In this document: piece after piece, positions 8,850 to 17,946 of the stretch
How positions within the stretch are numbered: the first letter of the stretch is position 1
How the letters are laid out: each line of letters starts with the position of its first letter
Source of the DNA: Rhodanobacter sp. A1T4
Lineage (GTDB): Bacteria > Pseudomonadota > Gammaproteobacteria > Xanthomonadales > Rhodanobacteraceae
DNA: 64,000 bases
Direction of reading: 5' to 3'
Assembly (NCBI RefSeq): GCF_014207185.1
Contig: NZ_JACHCP010000003.1
Span: 186,001 to 250,000 of the forward strand
Notes under the pieces: model-generated
Databases searched by the model: none
Told to the model about the DNA's origin: nothing
The model's input: the letters and a program-made list of their open reading frames with translations, nothing else
Translations under genes and position numbers: made by a program

Positions 8850-9764
8850 CTACTTCCCTGCATCCCCACTCTTCAGATCAATCATCGGTATCGAGCCGGA
8901 GCCGACGACTTGTGGCAGGATGCCGTTCCAGCGTTGCATGCCGTAGAAGTGGACGTAGTCGGGGTTGGTTTTCAGGGCGTTGCCGACGGTCGCAATGGCC
9001 TTGGCTTGGGCATCGGCTTGCAGCACGGTGGACTGTGCTTCGCCGGTGGCGCGTTCGACGGAGGCCTGGGCCTCGGCGGAGGCGGTAACGGTTTTCTGCT
9101 GGCCTTCGAATTTCTTTTGCGCGACGGTGTTTTCGGCCTGCACGGCAAGGTTCTTCGCACGTACCGCTTCTTCGATGGACTGATCGAACACCGGCGAGTA
9201 GTGGATGCCAGTGAGCTGCACATCGATGGTGTCGACGCCGAACAGTCGCTGCAAGGCCTCGCTGACGTCCTTGCGCATCTGCAGCGTGATCTGCGCGCGC
9301 TGATCGGAGATGGTCAGCGTGTTGTACTGAGCGAAGGCAGCCAGCGCGCGATCGCGAACAACCGGCAGAATGGTGCCGTCGATATCGAAGTTGCCGGCAC
9401 GGCCGACGTGGTAAAGCAGGTTCATCACCGCCGCACTGGGGATCTGGTAGATGATGCTGAGGTCGATGGTGACTTTCTGGTTGTCGTTGGTATAGACGTC
9501 CAAAGCGTTGAGTGTGTAGACCGAGCGGCTGGTCTGGATACGATCCACATTTTCGAAGAACGGTACTTTGAAGTGCATGCCGGTGGTCAGCGGTGCAGTA
9601 GTCATCGGCGTACCGCCGAGCCAGCGCGTACCTGCCTCTTCGCTGGGCGAGATGACGAAAACGCTATTCAAAAAAACCGCGATGACGACAACAGGAACGA
9701 GAATCTTCCAGGCGGTGAATTTTCCAGTGAGACCGGTGCCGCCGTTCAGCAGTAGATTTTTCAT
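8850..9764 (-). CDS. SPFH/Band 7 (prohibitin-like) membrane protein
   Basis: A 304-residue protein with one N-terminal membrane anchor (about 17-36, AWKILVPVVVIAVFLNSVFVI). An SPFH domain follows (about 40-205: TTGMHFKVPFFENVDRIQ, YTNDNQKVTIDLSIIYQI, RDVSEALQRLFGVDTIDVQLTG is the central part). Then comes a long Ala/Glu/Gln coiled-coil (AVQAENTVAQKKFEGQQKTV to QADAQAKAIATVGNAL), as in HflC/prohibitin-type proteins that oligomerise on the inner membrane. ATG 9764 places the anchor at the N-terminus with GGAAAG just upstream; an ATG at 9776 sits directly against AGGGGA and is less likely. No partner protease gene is adjacent, so its substrate or complex is unknown. Confidence 0.85.
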   Translation of the reverse strand: MKNLLLNGGTGLTGKFTAWKILVPVVVIAVFLNSVFVISPSEEAGTRWLGGTPMTTAPLTTGMHFKVPFFENVDRIQTSRSVYTLNALDVYTNDNQKVTIDLSIIYQIPSAAVMNLLYHVGRAGNFDIDGTILPVVRDRALAAFAQYNTLTISDQRAQITLQMRKDVSEALQRLFGVDTIDVQLTGIHYSPVFDQSIEEAVRAKNLAVQAENTVAQKKFEGQQKTVTASAEAQASVERATGEAQSTVLQADAQAKAIATVGNALKTNPDYVHFYGMQRWNGILPQVVGSGSIPMIDLKSGDAGK

Positions 9765-10132
9765 GTGACTTTCCATTCCCCTGAGTGTCGCCGGCGTTGA
9801 TCGCAGCGAGGATGTGGAGCGTACACCTCGGCCGATGGCGGTAGCTACAGGCGGTTTGCTGAAACGGGCTTGGTGCGACAAAGGCGGTAGTTAGCCGTTT
9901 TTCGGATCTAACCCAGAGGTGGATCCCGACGCCGGATCGCGCAACTTATTCGCCCTCCGAGGTCGTGCTTATTCTCGGACCGATCAGAAATTCGCTCAAT
10001 CCGTTATGAATCACGGCCTGGCCATTCACTGATGCGACACAGGCCCGTCACTGATGGAAAGCCATTCTGCAGCCACTCAGGTTGCTTTGTTTTCGAGGCG
10101 CATGAAGTCCCGCACTGGTCAGGAGATGGTTT
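9765..10132. other. Intergenic region between SPFH gene and orphan receiver gene
   Basis: About 370 bases without a convincing gene. It must hold the divergent promoters of both neighbours. Visible details are a direct repeat TCACTGATG at about 10027 and 10049, and an AGGAGATGG ribosome site just before the receiver gene. No confident promoter consensus was recognised. Confidence 0.5.
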
Positions 10133-10489
10133 ATGGGTTACAGGCCTCACGTTCTAATGGTTGAAGACGAGATGTTTATCGCGATGGTGCTGGAAGACGT
10201 CCTGTCTGACGCGGGTTATCAGGTGCATGGCGTGTCCAGCGTGGCCGAAGGACTGAAGGTTTCACAGCGCGAGGACTTCGATGCGGCAATTCTTGACGTC
10301 AACTTGGGCAAAGAGCTTGTGTTTCCGCTGGCTGAGCAGCTGCGAGAGCAAGGTGTGCCGTTTGTATTCGCCTCCGGTTACAGCAAGGATGAAATCCCGG
10401 AAGATTTTCACAACTACGACATGCTGCTGAAACCATACGACTCGAAGACCATGCTGAATGCTGTCGCGACACTGTTGCGGGCACGGTAG
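10133..10489 (+). CDS. Stand-alone response regulator receiver domain
   Basis: A 118-residue protein that is only a receiver domain. It has the acidic pair in VEDEMF (11-13), the phospho-acceptor Asp54 in AAILDVNLG, the Ser/Thr-type switch position in FVFASGY, and the conserved Lys in LLKPYD. The DVNLG and FASGY(S) pattern is typical of single-domain receivers coupled to HWE/HisKA_2-type kinases in proteobacteria; that pairing is recalled, not tested. AGGAG lies about nine bases before the ATG. No kinase is adjacent, so it is an orphan. Confidence 0.9.
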   Translation: MGYRPHVLMVEDEMFIAMVLEDVLSDAGYQVHGVSSVAEGLKVSQREDFDAAILDVNLGKELVFPLAEQLREQGVPFVFASGYSKDEIPEDFHNYDMLLKPYDSKTMLNAVATLLRAR

Positions 10490-10532
10490 AGAGCCTCAAA
10501 ATTAGATGCTTCGCCTCGGCCTTTGAGCCCTT

Positions 10533-11042
10533 CTATTGCACCGCCACCCTGGACGCAGGTGTTGTGGTCTGCAGTAAATCATCGGCTTTCATGCGGCTGA
10601 CCAACTGCAACCGCTGGCCCCAAGGTGTAAAAAAGCTCACGGCGATCTTGCCTGCATCCGGCCCAGTAGTCAGACGGGTAGGCGATCCGATCAGTTGAAC
10701 GTGATTGGCGCGCAGCCAAGCAGCAACGCTGGTGGCATCATCCGTATCGAGCGTCAGACCTTGTGGTAGGGCACTGGCATGCTGCGTGTGCCCAGAAGCC
10801 TGGGTGATTTCAACGGTGGTCTCGCGACCACAGGCCATCAGCGCAGCCTGTGCCGTCAGGGCCTGGCTGTCGTCGCTTATCACGCTGCAATTCATGACAT
10901 CACGAAAAAAGACCACAGCCTGGTTCACGTTGGGGACTTGCACTGCAACGTAGTCGTCTCCCTCCGACGCGGCTTGGGAAACTCCGGGTAGCGCAGCAAT
11001 GGCGAAAAATAAGGCGGTTAGCAGATGTAGCAGAGGTTTGTT
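10533..11042 (-). CDS. Exported VOC (glyoxalase/bleomycin-resistance fold) protein
   Basis: A secreted protein of about 169 residues with a clear signal peptide (NKPLLHLLTALFFAIAALPG, cleavage after VSQA) followed by a single VOC-type domain. Domain landmarks are YVAVQVPNVNQAVVFFRDVM at the start and FFTPWGQRLQLVSR at the end. Many VOC enzymes are cytosolic metal-dependent enzymes; export is less usual and the substrate is unknown. Both candidate starts are GTG: 11042 gives a standard signal peptide and is used here, while 11081 would add 13 residues. Neither has a strong Shine-Dalgarno. It lies convergent with the receiver gene. Confidence 0.72.
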   Translation of the reverse strand, partial: NKPLLHLLTALFFAIAALPGVSQAASEGDDYVAVQVPNVNQAVVFFRDVMNCSVISDDSQALTAQAALMACGRETTVEITQASGHTQHASALPQGLTLDTDDATSVAAWLRANHVQLIGSPTRLTTGPDAGKIAVSFFTPWGQRLQLVSRMKADDLLQTTTPASRVAVQ

Positions 11043-11222
11043 CACGACGGGCGTCCGGTTTGATGCGACCAACGTGGTCACGACAGGTCACCCGTTCAAT
11101 AGGTCATTCGTCACCGCTGTGTTTCCTGCAAAGAACGATTCAGCCAATCGGTAGGGCGTCCTGAAGACGCTGGCCAGCGGGCTGCGTTACGCTGGACACA
11201 TTCGCCATTAGATACCGGTGTC

Positions 11223-11990
11223 ATGACGCTAAGCCTGTTCGGAGTGCTTGTTCTTTTGTCAGCAGCAGCCAGCTGGGCGCGTAGGCATTTGCTGGCGCGC
11301 AGTATTGCTTTTTTTACAGTGGTGCTTTTTCTGGCGATAGCCTGTGGCCCGGTGACGGCCTGGCTGCTCGATAACCTGCAGCAGAACTACGCGACGACGC
11401 CTTTCGTGCAATGGTCATCGCGCAACGCCATCGTGCTTCTCACCGCTGGCACCACCCGGATCAGCGATGGTGATCCGCTGCAGCCGACACTATTTGCCAA
11501 CGGCCGCATCATTCAAGCGGCTGTGCTTTATCGCAACTGTAAATCGACCGGCAAACAGTGCCTGGTGCTGGTCAGCGGTGGTGATCCGCAGCATCACGGC
11601 ATGGCCGAATCGACGGTTTACGCCGGCGTGTTATCCAAGCTGGGCGTGTCGCCGCAGGATATCCAGGCCGAAACGCTCAGTAGAAATACTTTCGAGAACG
11701 CCCGCTACAGCCGGAGTCTGATGCTTGCCTACGATCCGCAAACGCTGGTGCTGGTGACATCGGGCATTCATTTGCGTCGTAGCCTGATCTATTTCGAGCA
11801 TTTCAGCATGCAGCCGATCCCCGTCAGAGGCGATCAAGTCGAGGCGACATGGGCGTTTTGGCCACAGGCGTTCAATCTTGGACTTTTCGACGTTGCCCTG
11901 CATGAATACATCGGCATCGCGCAGTATCACGTCTACGAAGCGCTGGGATGGAACACGATGCCCGTGGCAAAGCCCACCGGCCACGCATAA
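11223..11990 (+). CDS. YdcF/ElyC-type DUF218 membrane-associated protein
   Basis: Product of 255 residues with two N-terminal hydrophobic segments (about 3-17 and 25-45) and a DUF218 domain (about 60-235). Family landmarks are AIVLLTAGTTR, KQCLVLVSGGDP, MAESTVYAGVLSKLGV, QAETLSRNTFENARYS and LVLVTSGIHLRRS. Members such as ElyC, SanA and YdcF are linked to envelope and peptidoglycan precursor handling, but the reaction is not established for most. The gene stands alone, convergent with the aldehyde dehydrogenase gene 30 bases away. Confidence 0.88.
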   Translation: MTLSLFGVLVLLSAAASWARRHLLARSIAFFTVVLFLAIACGPVTAWLLDNLQQNYATTPFVQWSSRNAIVLLTAGTTRISDGDPLQPTLFANGRIIQAAVLYRNCKSTGKQCLVLVSGGDPQHHGMAESTVYAGVLSKLGVSPQDIQAETLSRNTFENARYSRSLMLAYDPQTLVLVTSGIHLRRSLIYFEHFSMQPIPVRGDQVEATWAFWPQAFNLGLFDVALHEYIGIAQYHVYEALGWNTMPVAKPTGHA

Positions 11991-12020
11991 GCAGCCGATG
12001 GTGGGAGTAACAATGCGCGG

Positions 12021-13451
12021 TCAGCGTTCGCGCATCACCATCAACCGCAGCTCGGTCATATCCTCGATCGCGTAACGCACACCTTCGCGGCCCAGGCCCG
12101 AGAGTTTTACGCCGCCGTACGGCATGTTGTCGACGCGAAAGCTGGGGATGTCATTGACCACCACGCCGCCTTGTTCCAGTTCGTTCCACGCGCGCATGGC
12201 GTGCTCCAGGCTGTCGGTGAAAATGCCGGCCTGCAGTCCGAAGTCCGAGTCGTTGACCATCGCAATGGCGTCGTCGAACTTGCTGAAACGGGCGAGCAGG
12301 GCGAATGGGCCGAAGGCTTCCATCCGGTTGGCCTTGGCATCGGCCGGCACGTTCTCCATCAGCGTGGCGTCGAGCATGTTGCCGTTGCGCTTGCCGCCGC
12401 ACAGCAGCTTGCCGCCGGTCTTGCGCGCCTCTTCGATCCAGCCGTGCAGGCGTTCTGCCGCGGCCACGTCGATCATCGGGCCGAGAAAGGTTTCCTTCAA
12501 TTTTGGATCGCCAGCCTTAAGCTTTTTCACGGCGGTAACCAGCTTCTTTTTCAGCGTGTCGTAGATGGCGTCATGCACGTAGATTCGCTGCACGCCGATG
12601 CAACTCTGGCCGGACTGGTAGAACGCACCGAATACCAGCCGCTCGACCACGTAGTCGAGCTTCGGGCCTTGGTCAGCATCGACGATGCAGGCCGCGTTGC
12701 CACCAAGTTCCAGCGTCACTTTTTTGTGGCCAGCGCGCGCCTTGAGATCCCAGCCGATCTGGCCGCCGGTGAAGGACAGCAGCTTGAAGCGTTCGTCTTC
12801 GACCAGCGGATCGGCATGTTTGCCGTCCAGTGTGAGGATCGAGAACGCACCTTTCGGCAGATCGGTCTCGGCCAGTACTTCACCAATGATCAGTGCGCCA
12901 ATCGGCGTTTTTTCCGAGGGCTTCAGTACAAACGGGCAGCCGGCGCCGATGGCCGGCGCCACTTTGTGCGCGACCAGGTTCAGCGGAAAATTGAATGGAC
13001 TGATCAGCGAAACAGGACCCAGAGGCACGCGACGGGTATAGCCGTGGTAACCGTCCAGACGGCTGGCCAGCTCAAGGTTCAGCGTTTTGCCATTGGTGCG
13101 CACAGATTCCTCAGCGGCGATCTGAAATGTCTCGATCAGTCGGGTCACTTCGCCCGCCGAATCCTTGATCGGTTTGCCGGCTTCGATGCACAGCGCTTCA
13201 GCCAGCTCGTCGCGACGTTCCGCAAAGCGCCTGGCGCAATGCTGCAAAACCGCCTGCCGCGCCCACGGTTTGAAATCGCGCATCGGCTTGGTCGCTTTCA
13301 CGGCAGCGACGATCGCCTTTTCAGTCGCTTTGGCATCCGGCACGGCAACGCGGGTGGCGACCTTGCCGGTGTACTTGTCCAGCACTTCCAAGTCGGTGTT
13401 CGGCTGCTGCGGCTGGTTGGCGAGGTAGTAGGGGTAGGTTTTCTTGAGCAT
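12021..13451 (-). CDS. Aldehyde dehydrogenase superfamily protein (NAD(P)-dependent)
   Basis: A 476-residue oxidoreductase of the ALDH fold, expected to oxidise an aldehyde to an acid in the cytoplasm. Visible landmarks are SPFNFPLNLVAHKVAPA, the cofactor-site lysine in VLKPSEKTP, SFTGG, the general-base glutamate in TLELGGNA, the catalytic Cys284 in SGQSCIGVQR, and the C-terminal FGPFALLARF / NMPYGGVKLSGLGREG. It resembles the GapN/lactaldehyde-type branch more than betaine or succinate-semialdehyde enzymes, so the substrate is left open. ATG 13451 has AGGA upstream; an upstream TTG/CTG extension to 13487 is unsupported. It is divergent from the slipin gene. Confidence 0.9.
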   Translation of the reverse strand: MLKKTYPYYLANQPQQPNTDLEVLDKYTGKVATRVAVPDAKATEKAIVAAVKATKPMRDFKPWARQAVLQHCARRFAERRDELAEALCIEAGKPIKDSAGEVTRLIETFQIAAEESVRTNGKTLNLELASRLDGYHGYTRRVPLGPVSLISPFNFPLNLVAHKVAPAIGAGCPFVLKPSEKTPIGALIIGEVLAETDLPKGAFSILTLDGKHADPLVEDERFKLLSFTGGQIGWDLKARAGHKKVTLELGGNAACIVDADQGPKLDYVVERLVFGAFYQSGQSCIGVQRIYVHDAIYDTLKKKLVTAVKKLKAGDPKLKETFLGPMIDVAAAERLHGWIEEARKTGGKLLCGGKRNGNMLDATLMENVPADAKANRMEAFGPFALLARFSKFDDAIAMVNDSDFGLQAGIFTDSLEHAMRAWNELEQGGVVVNDIPSFRVDNMPYGGVKLSGLGREGVRYAIEDMTELRLMVMRER

Positions 13452-13620
13452 GGCGGGGAGTCCTGCGAGCTGTAATTCTCCAAGCATAGAAGAGCGGCAT
13501 GTTCAGCGATTGTGAGATGCAGTGAATCCGCTTGAGTCGCCGCTGGTGCAAGGCGCTGGCCCGACTGGGCAGGCGTACAATGATCTCCTGCAACTTCCTC
13601 ATGTCGTGGGTGCAACGTCC

Positions 13621-14391
13621 ATGTCCGTTCTGATACCGATTGTCTTTATCGCGTTTCTGCTTATTTCCGGTCTTCGTGTATTGCAGCAGTATCAGCGCGG
13701 TCTGGTGTTCCGGCTCGGCAAGTACGAGACCACCAAAGGCCCGGGTCTGACCTGGATCATTCCGGTCATTGATCGCATGCTGATGATCGACATGCGCGTG
13801 GTCACCCAGGACATCGAGCCGCAGGAGACCATGACCAATGACAACGTGCCGGTGAAGGTGCGTGCGGTGGTCTGGTACAAGGTGATCAACCCCGAACGGG
13901 CAATCGTTGAGGTAGCCAATTTCGAGGATGCCGTGCGTCAGACCGCGCTCACCAGCCTGCGCAGCGTGATGGGCCAGCACTCGCTGGACGAATTGCTGAA
14001 GGAACAGGAGAAGCTCTCGAGCATGCTGGGCGACATCATCGACAAGGTCACCGAACCATGGGGCGTGATGGTTGATCGTGTGCAGATCAAGGATGTGGAA
14101 ATTCCGCAATCCATGCAGCGTGCCATGGCGCAGGAAGCCGAAGCGCATCGCGAAAAGCGCGCCCGCATCATCAAGGCCGAAGCCGAGCACGACGCCGCGC
14201 TCAAGCTCACCGAAGCGGCCGCCAAGATGGCGCATATGCCGATGGCGATGGAACTGCGCCGTATGCAGATGCTGACCGAAGTCGGCGCCGAGCAGAACAC
14301 AATGACCATCGTGATGATGCCGTCGGAGTTTGTCAGTGCAGCGAGTGCGCTCGTGCGGTTGGCGGATAAGGCTTCGGCTAGCTCGGATTGA
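13621..14391 (+). CDS. Slipin (stomatin-like SPFH protein)
   Basis: A 256-residue stomatin-family membrane protein. An N-terminal hydrophobic hairpin (2-20, SVLIPIVFIAFLLISGL) is followed by the SPFH domain. Classic slipin motifs are QYQRGLVFRLGKY, GPGLTWIIPVID, DMRVVTQDIEPQE, NDNVPVKVRAVVWYKV and RSVMGQHSLDELL. The C-terminal helix AQEAEAHREKRARIIKAEAE is also typical. ATG 13621 puts the hydrophobic hairpin at the N-terminus as in the family; a frame start at 13522 is possible but adds unrelated residues. Slipins usually sit beside an NfeD-type protease-like partner; none is found here. The next gene, 97 bases on, encodes a secreted hydrolase. Confidence 0.92.
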   Translation: MSVLIPIVFIAFLLISGLRVLQQYQRGLVFRLGKYETTKGPGLTWIIPVIDRMLMIDMRVVTQDIEPQETMTNDNVPVKVRAVVWYKVINPERAIVEVANFEDAVRQTALTSLRSVMGQHSLDELLKEQEKLSSMLGDIIDKVTEPWGVMVDRVQIKDVEIPQSMQRAMAQEAEAHREKRARIIKAEAEHDAALKLTEAAAKMAHMPMAMELRRMQMLTEVGAEQNTMTIVMMPSEFVSAASALVRLADKASASSD

Positions 14392-14488
14392 GGGAGTCGG
14401 TGGGCAATCGATCCGTCGATCGTGTTTTTCACAAGGTGTTTACGTGGAGTTTGAGGTGGCCCCATTTGAGAGCAAAGCAACTATTCCA

Positions 14489-16396
14489 ATGAGCTCGTTC
14501 CGTGTCTTGTGTCGAAAAATCGTTCTGGTATCAGTATGGCTCGCCGGTGCCGGAATCTCCGTTGCGATAGCTGCGCCGCCCGCCACGACCGATGGCAACT
14601 ATCCACAGGCGCTGCATCAGACGGACGTGATGGTGCCAATGCGTGATGGGTTGAAACTGGCAACGGATATCTATCGTCCTGCTATCGGTGGAACCCCTGT
14701 TTCCACGCCACTGCCGGTACTGCTGCACCGCACTCCCTACGATAAAGAAGAGCCCGCCACGATCGCGATCGCCGAGCAGCTGGCCAAGCATGGTTACGTA
14801 GTAGTTCTGCAAGATATGCGCGGCCGGCATCACTCGCAGGGTGTCTTCTCCAAGTACTACGCCGTCGATGCCTATGATGGCTACGACACCATCGAGTGGG
14901 CCGGCAAGCAGGCCTTCAGTGATGGCAAGGTGGGCATGTATGGCACCTCGTACGCCGCCCATACCCAGGCCGATGCGTCCAAGCTCAACCCGCCGCATTT
15001 GCGCACGCTGGTGCTGAATATGGGCGGCATGTCGAATGCCTGGGACCACTCGGTACGCAACGATGGCGCCTTTGAACTGGGCCGGCAGTTGTCCTGGGCC
15101 TGGGAGCAGATCATCGAGGACAGCAAGGATCCGGTGACCCGCGCATGGCTGGAAAAAGAAAAACTGGATGACTGGTATACCGCATTGCCTATACGCAAGG
15201 GTCTGAGTCCGCTGGCCAGCGCACCCAATTACGAGGCCTATTATCTGGACGAGGCCACCCATGCTGACGACGATGCCTATTGGCATAGCATCGGCATGGG
15301 CTGGGAGCCGTATTACAAGCAGACGGCAGATGTGCCGATGCTGCATATCGGTGGCTGGTACGACATCTATCTGCGCGGCACGATCGAAAACTGGCAGCAG
15401 CTCTCCAAGTTCAAGAAATCGCCCGAGCGCCTGCTGATCGGACCATGGACTCACCATGGCGACATTCACAGTTATGCCGGCGACGTCGATTTCGGACCCG
15501 CCGCCGCGATTACCGATTTCGATGTCGGTTTCCACGAGCGCTGGTTCGACTATTACCTGAAGGATATGACGACGTCGGTGGCTATGCAGGCGCCGGTGCA
15601 CTTTTTTGTGATGGGCACCGGCGATGGCCATAAAGATGCCCATGGCCGGCTGGAGCATGGTGGTTATTGGCGCGATGCCAGGCAATGGCCACCCGCCGAC
15701 ACCCAGCAACTGAAGTTCTACCTGCATGCCGATGGCAGCCTGTCGAACCAGCAGCCGCAGGGCAACGAAACAGCATCCACGACCTATACCTTTGATCCAT
15801 CTCATCCAGTGCCGACGATTGGTGGCGGTGTCTCCAAGCGCTTGTCCGACGGCGCCTATGATCAGCGTGAGCGGCCGGATATGCCGGGCTCGCGTCCGCC
15901 ATACCTGCCGCTGAGTTCGCGCTCGGACGTGGTGGTCTTCGAGACTGCACCACTGGATCATGACGTGACAGTCATGGGGCCGGTACAGATCCATCTGTTT
16001 GGCGCATCGACGGGCACGGATACCGACTTCACGGCCAAGCTGGTGGATGTCTATCCACCCAGCGCGGATTACCCCGCCGGTTTTGCGATGAACCTGACCG
16101 ATGGCATTCGCCGGGCACGCTATCGCGATGGCCTGAAGCAGGGTGAGTTGATCGTGCCGGGCAAGGTGTACGGCTTCGATATCAACCCCTACGACACCGC
16201 CAACGTATTCAAGAAAGGACACCGGATCCGGCTGGATATTTCCAGCAGCAACTTCCCGCGTTTTGACGTGAATCCGAATACGGGTGAACCGTTGGGCCTG
16301 AATCGGCGGGTGCTGGTGGTCAACAACACGATCTTCCACAGCAACCATTATCCTTCCTGGCTGAGCCTCTGGGTGCAGTCGGGGACTCAACCTTGA
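14489..16396 (+). CDS. Exported CocE/NonD family hydrolase (X-Pro dipeptidyl-peptidase S15-like)
   Basis: Product of 635 residues with a signal peptide (IVLVSVWLAGAGISVAIA, cleavage near AIAA), so likely periplasmic or secreted. The alpha/beta-hydrolase domain (about 40-370) begins DVMVPMRDGLKLATDIYRP and carries the nucleophile Ser154 in MYGTSYAA. An Asp is expected near VPMLHIGGWYD and the catalytic His is in IGPWTHHGD. The C-terminal ~240 residues form the jelly-roll PepX_C domain (DVTVMGPVQIHLFGAS, IRLDISSSNFPRFDVN). The fold covers acyl esterases (cocaine esterase, glutaryl-7-ACA acylase) and X-Pro peptidases, so the substrate is undetermined. The start at 14489 is the one that yields a signal peptide. 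Confidence 0.9.
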   Translation: MSSFRVLCRKIVLVSVWLAGAGISVAIAAPPATTDGNYPQALHQTDVMVPMRDGLKLATDIYRPAIGGTPVSTPLPVLLHRTPYDKEEPATIAIAEQLAKHGYVVVLQDMRGRHHSQGVFSKYYAVDAYDGYDTIEWAGKQAFSDGKVGMYGTSYAAHTQADASKLNPPHLRTLVLNMGGMSNAWDHSVRNDGAFELGRQLSWAWEQIIEDSKDPVTRAWLEKEKLDDWYTALPIRKGLSPLASAPNYEAYYLDEATHADDDAYWHSIGMGWEPYYKQTADVPMLHIGGWYDIYLRGTIENWQQLSKFKKSPERLLIGPWTHHGDIHSYAGDVDFGPAAAITDFDVGFHERWFDYYLKDMTTSVAMQAPVHFFVMGTGDGHKDAHGRLEHGGYWRDARQWPPADTQQLKFYLHADGSLSNQQPQGNETASTTYTFDPSHPVPTIGGGVSKRLSDGAYDQRERPDMPGSRPPYLPLSSRSDVVVFETAPLDHDVTVMGPVQIHLFGASTGTDTDFTAKLVDVYPPSADYPAGFAMNLTDGIRRARYRDGLKQGELIVPGKVYGFDINPYDTANVFKKGHRIRLDISSSNFPRFDVNPNTGEPLGLNRRVLVVNNTIFHSNHYPSWLSLWVQSGTQP

Positions 16397-16488
16397 ATTA
16401 TTCGGTCTCTCAGAGTCGCGAAAAGGTTCGTCACAACGCGAATCTCTTCAGTAAATCGCTTCCAGATTGCGATCTTGACTTGCATCGA

Positions 16489-17835
16489 TCAATCCTCTGA
16501 AACCCTGACCCGCAACTCACCGTCGGCCAGCCTTGCGGTCAATCGTTCGTCCTGTTTTGTTGCCGTCACCGAACGCAGTACACGCCCAGTTTCGTCAAAC
16601 AGGATCGCGTAACCCCGATCCAGTGTGGCCAGCGGACTCACCGCATGGAGCGCGCGACCGGTATGGCGGATGGATGTCTGCTTGCGTTCGAGCGTCAGTG
16701 CGATCGCGCGGCGCAAGCGCTGATCCTGTTCGGCCAGTCGCCGTGCAAGCAATGGCAGTCGCGTGCGCGGATGTTGGGCGAGCAGGCGATTGTGCAGGCG
16801 TTCGAGTCGCGTCTCGCGTTGCTGGCTTTGTTCGCGCAGCACACCGGTGAGGCGGCGCTGCAAGTGGATCAGACGTTCGCGGTCGCGGGCGAGTCGGGCC
16901 TGCGGTCGCTGCGCCTGCAGACGTGCGAACAGATGATCGACGCGCTGCGAGTGTGCCTGCAGCTTGCGCTGTTGCAGGGTCAGCAGGCGCTGCTGCAGTT
17001 GTTGCAGGTGCCGGATGGTTGCCACGGCATCGGGCACCAGTAGTTCGGCGGCGGCTGACGGCGTCGGTGCGCGCAGATCGGCGACGAAGTCGGCGATGCT
17101 GAAATCGATTTCGTGGCCGACAGCGGAAACGACCGGTACGGCGCTGGTGTGGATGGCGCGGGCGACAGCCTCGTCGTTGAACGCCCACAGATCCTCGAGC
17201 GAGCCGCCGCCGCGGGTCAGCAGCAGCACATCGTAGCGTCCGCTGGCCGAGGCCTTGTTGAGCATTTTGACGATCGCTGGTGGGGCTTCGCGGCCCTGCA
17301 CGGGTACCGGCAGCACCTCGACATCGGCCAGTGGCCATCGTCGCGACAGCACGCTGAGCACGTCGCGCACGGCAGCGCCGGTGGCCGAGGTGATTACGCC
17401 GATGCGCTTGGCATAGCGGGGTAGTGGGCGCTTGCGTGCCTGCGCGAACAGTCCCTCGGCATCGAGCCGCGCCTTGAGCTGTTCGAACTCGCGTTGCAGT
17501 GCGCCTTCGCCGGCAGGCTCCATCGATTCGGCAACCAGCTGGAATTCGCCGCGTGGCTCGTACAGGCCGACCTTGGCGTGCAGCAGCACCTGCATGCCGT
17601 CCACCGGGCGAAAGCGCAGCGATGCGCTCTTTGGTTTGAACATCGCGCAGCGCACCTGGGCGCCGCTGTCCTTCAGGGTGAAATACAAATGCCCCGAGGC
17701 GGGCTTTGCCACATTGGACAGTTCACCCTCGATCCACACGAACGGAAACACGTCGCCCAGCAGGTCGCGAACCAGCCGGTTGAGCGTGCTGGGGGTCAGA
17801 ATCGATCGGGTGGGTGTGTCGTTGGGCGCAGACAT
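16489..17835 (-). CDS. xseA: Exodeoxyribonuclease VII large subunit
   Basis: A 448-residue XseA, the large subunit that with XseB degrades single-stranded DNA to short oligonucleotides in repair. The N-terminal OB-fold (about 12-110: [39 protein letters not shown]) and the catalytic domain are intact. Catalytic-region landmarks are [54 protein letters not shown] and [20 protein letters not shown], followed by a long coiled-coil C-terminal helix. Length matches the family. The small-subunit gene xseB is not adjacent, which is common. Confidence 0.97.
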   Translation of the reverse strand: MSAPNDTPTRSILTPSTLNRLVRDLLGDVFPFVWIEGELSNVAKPASGHLYFTLKDSGAQVRCAMFKPKSASLRFRPVDGMQVLLHAKVGLYEPRGEFQLVAESMEPAGEGALQREFEQLKARLDAEGLFAQARKRPLPRYAKRIGVITSATGAAVRDVLSVLSRRWPLADVEVLPVPVQGREAPPAIVKMLNKASASGRYDVLLLTRGGGSLEDLWAFNDEAVARAIHTSAVPVVSAVGHEIDFSIADFVADLRAPTPSAAAELLVPDAVATIRHLQQLQQRLLTLQQRKLQAHSQRVDHLFARLQAQRPQARLARDRERLIHLQRRLTGVLREQSQQRETRLERLHNRLLAQHPRTRLPLLARRLAEQDQRLRRAIALTLERKQTSIRHTGRALHAVSPLATLDRGYAILFDETGRVLRSVTATKQDERLTARLADGELRVRVSED

Positions 17836-17946
17836 GGGAGGGCGAGCCTAGCATGGGTGATGTCACCCAGCTGTACGAAAATAGCCATCGGGTGCAGTTT
17901 TTACCGACGCGGCAAGCGGCATTGCAGCGATGCCATCGGCTCCGGA

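Noticed and set aside
12171..13475. 434-codon frame antisense to the aldehyde dehydrogenase gene
   Set aside because: The opposite strand encodes an intact ALDH; this frame is its shadow.
14531..16390. 619-codon frame antisense to the CocE hydrolase gene
   Set aside because: Fully antisense to a gene with clear catalytic motifs; no recognisable protein features.
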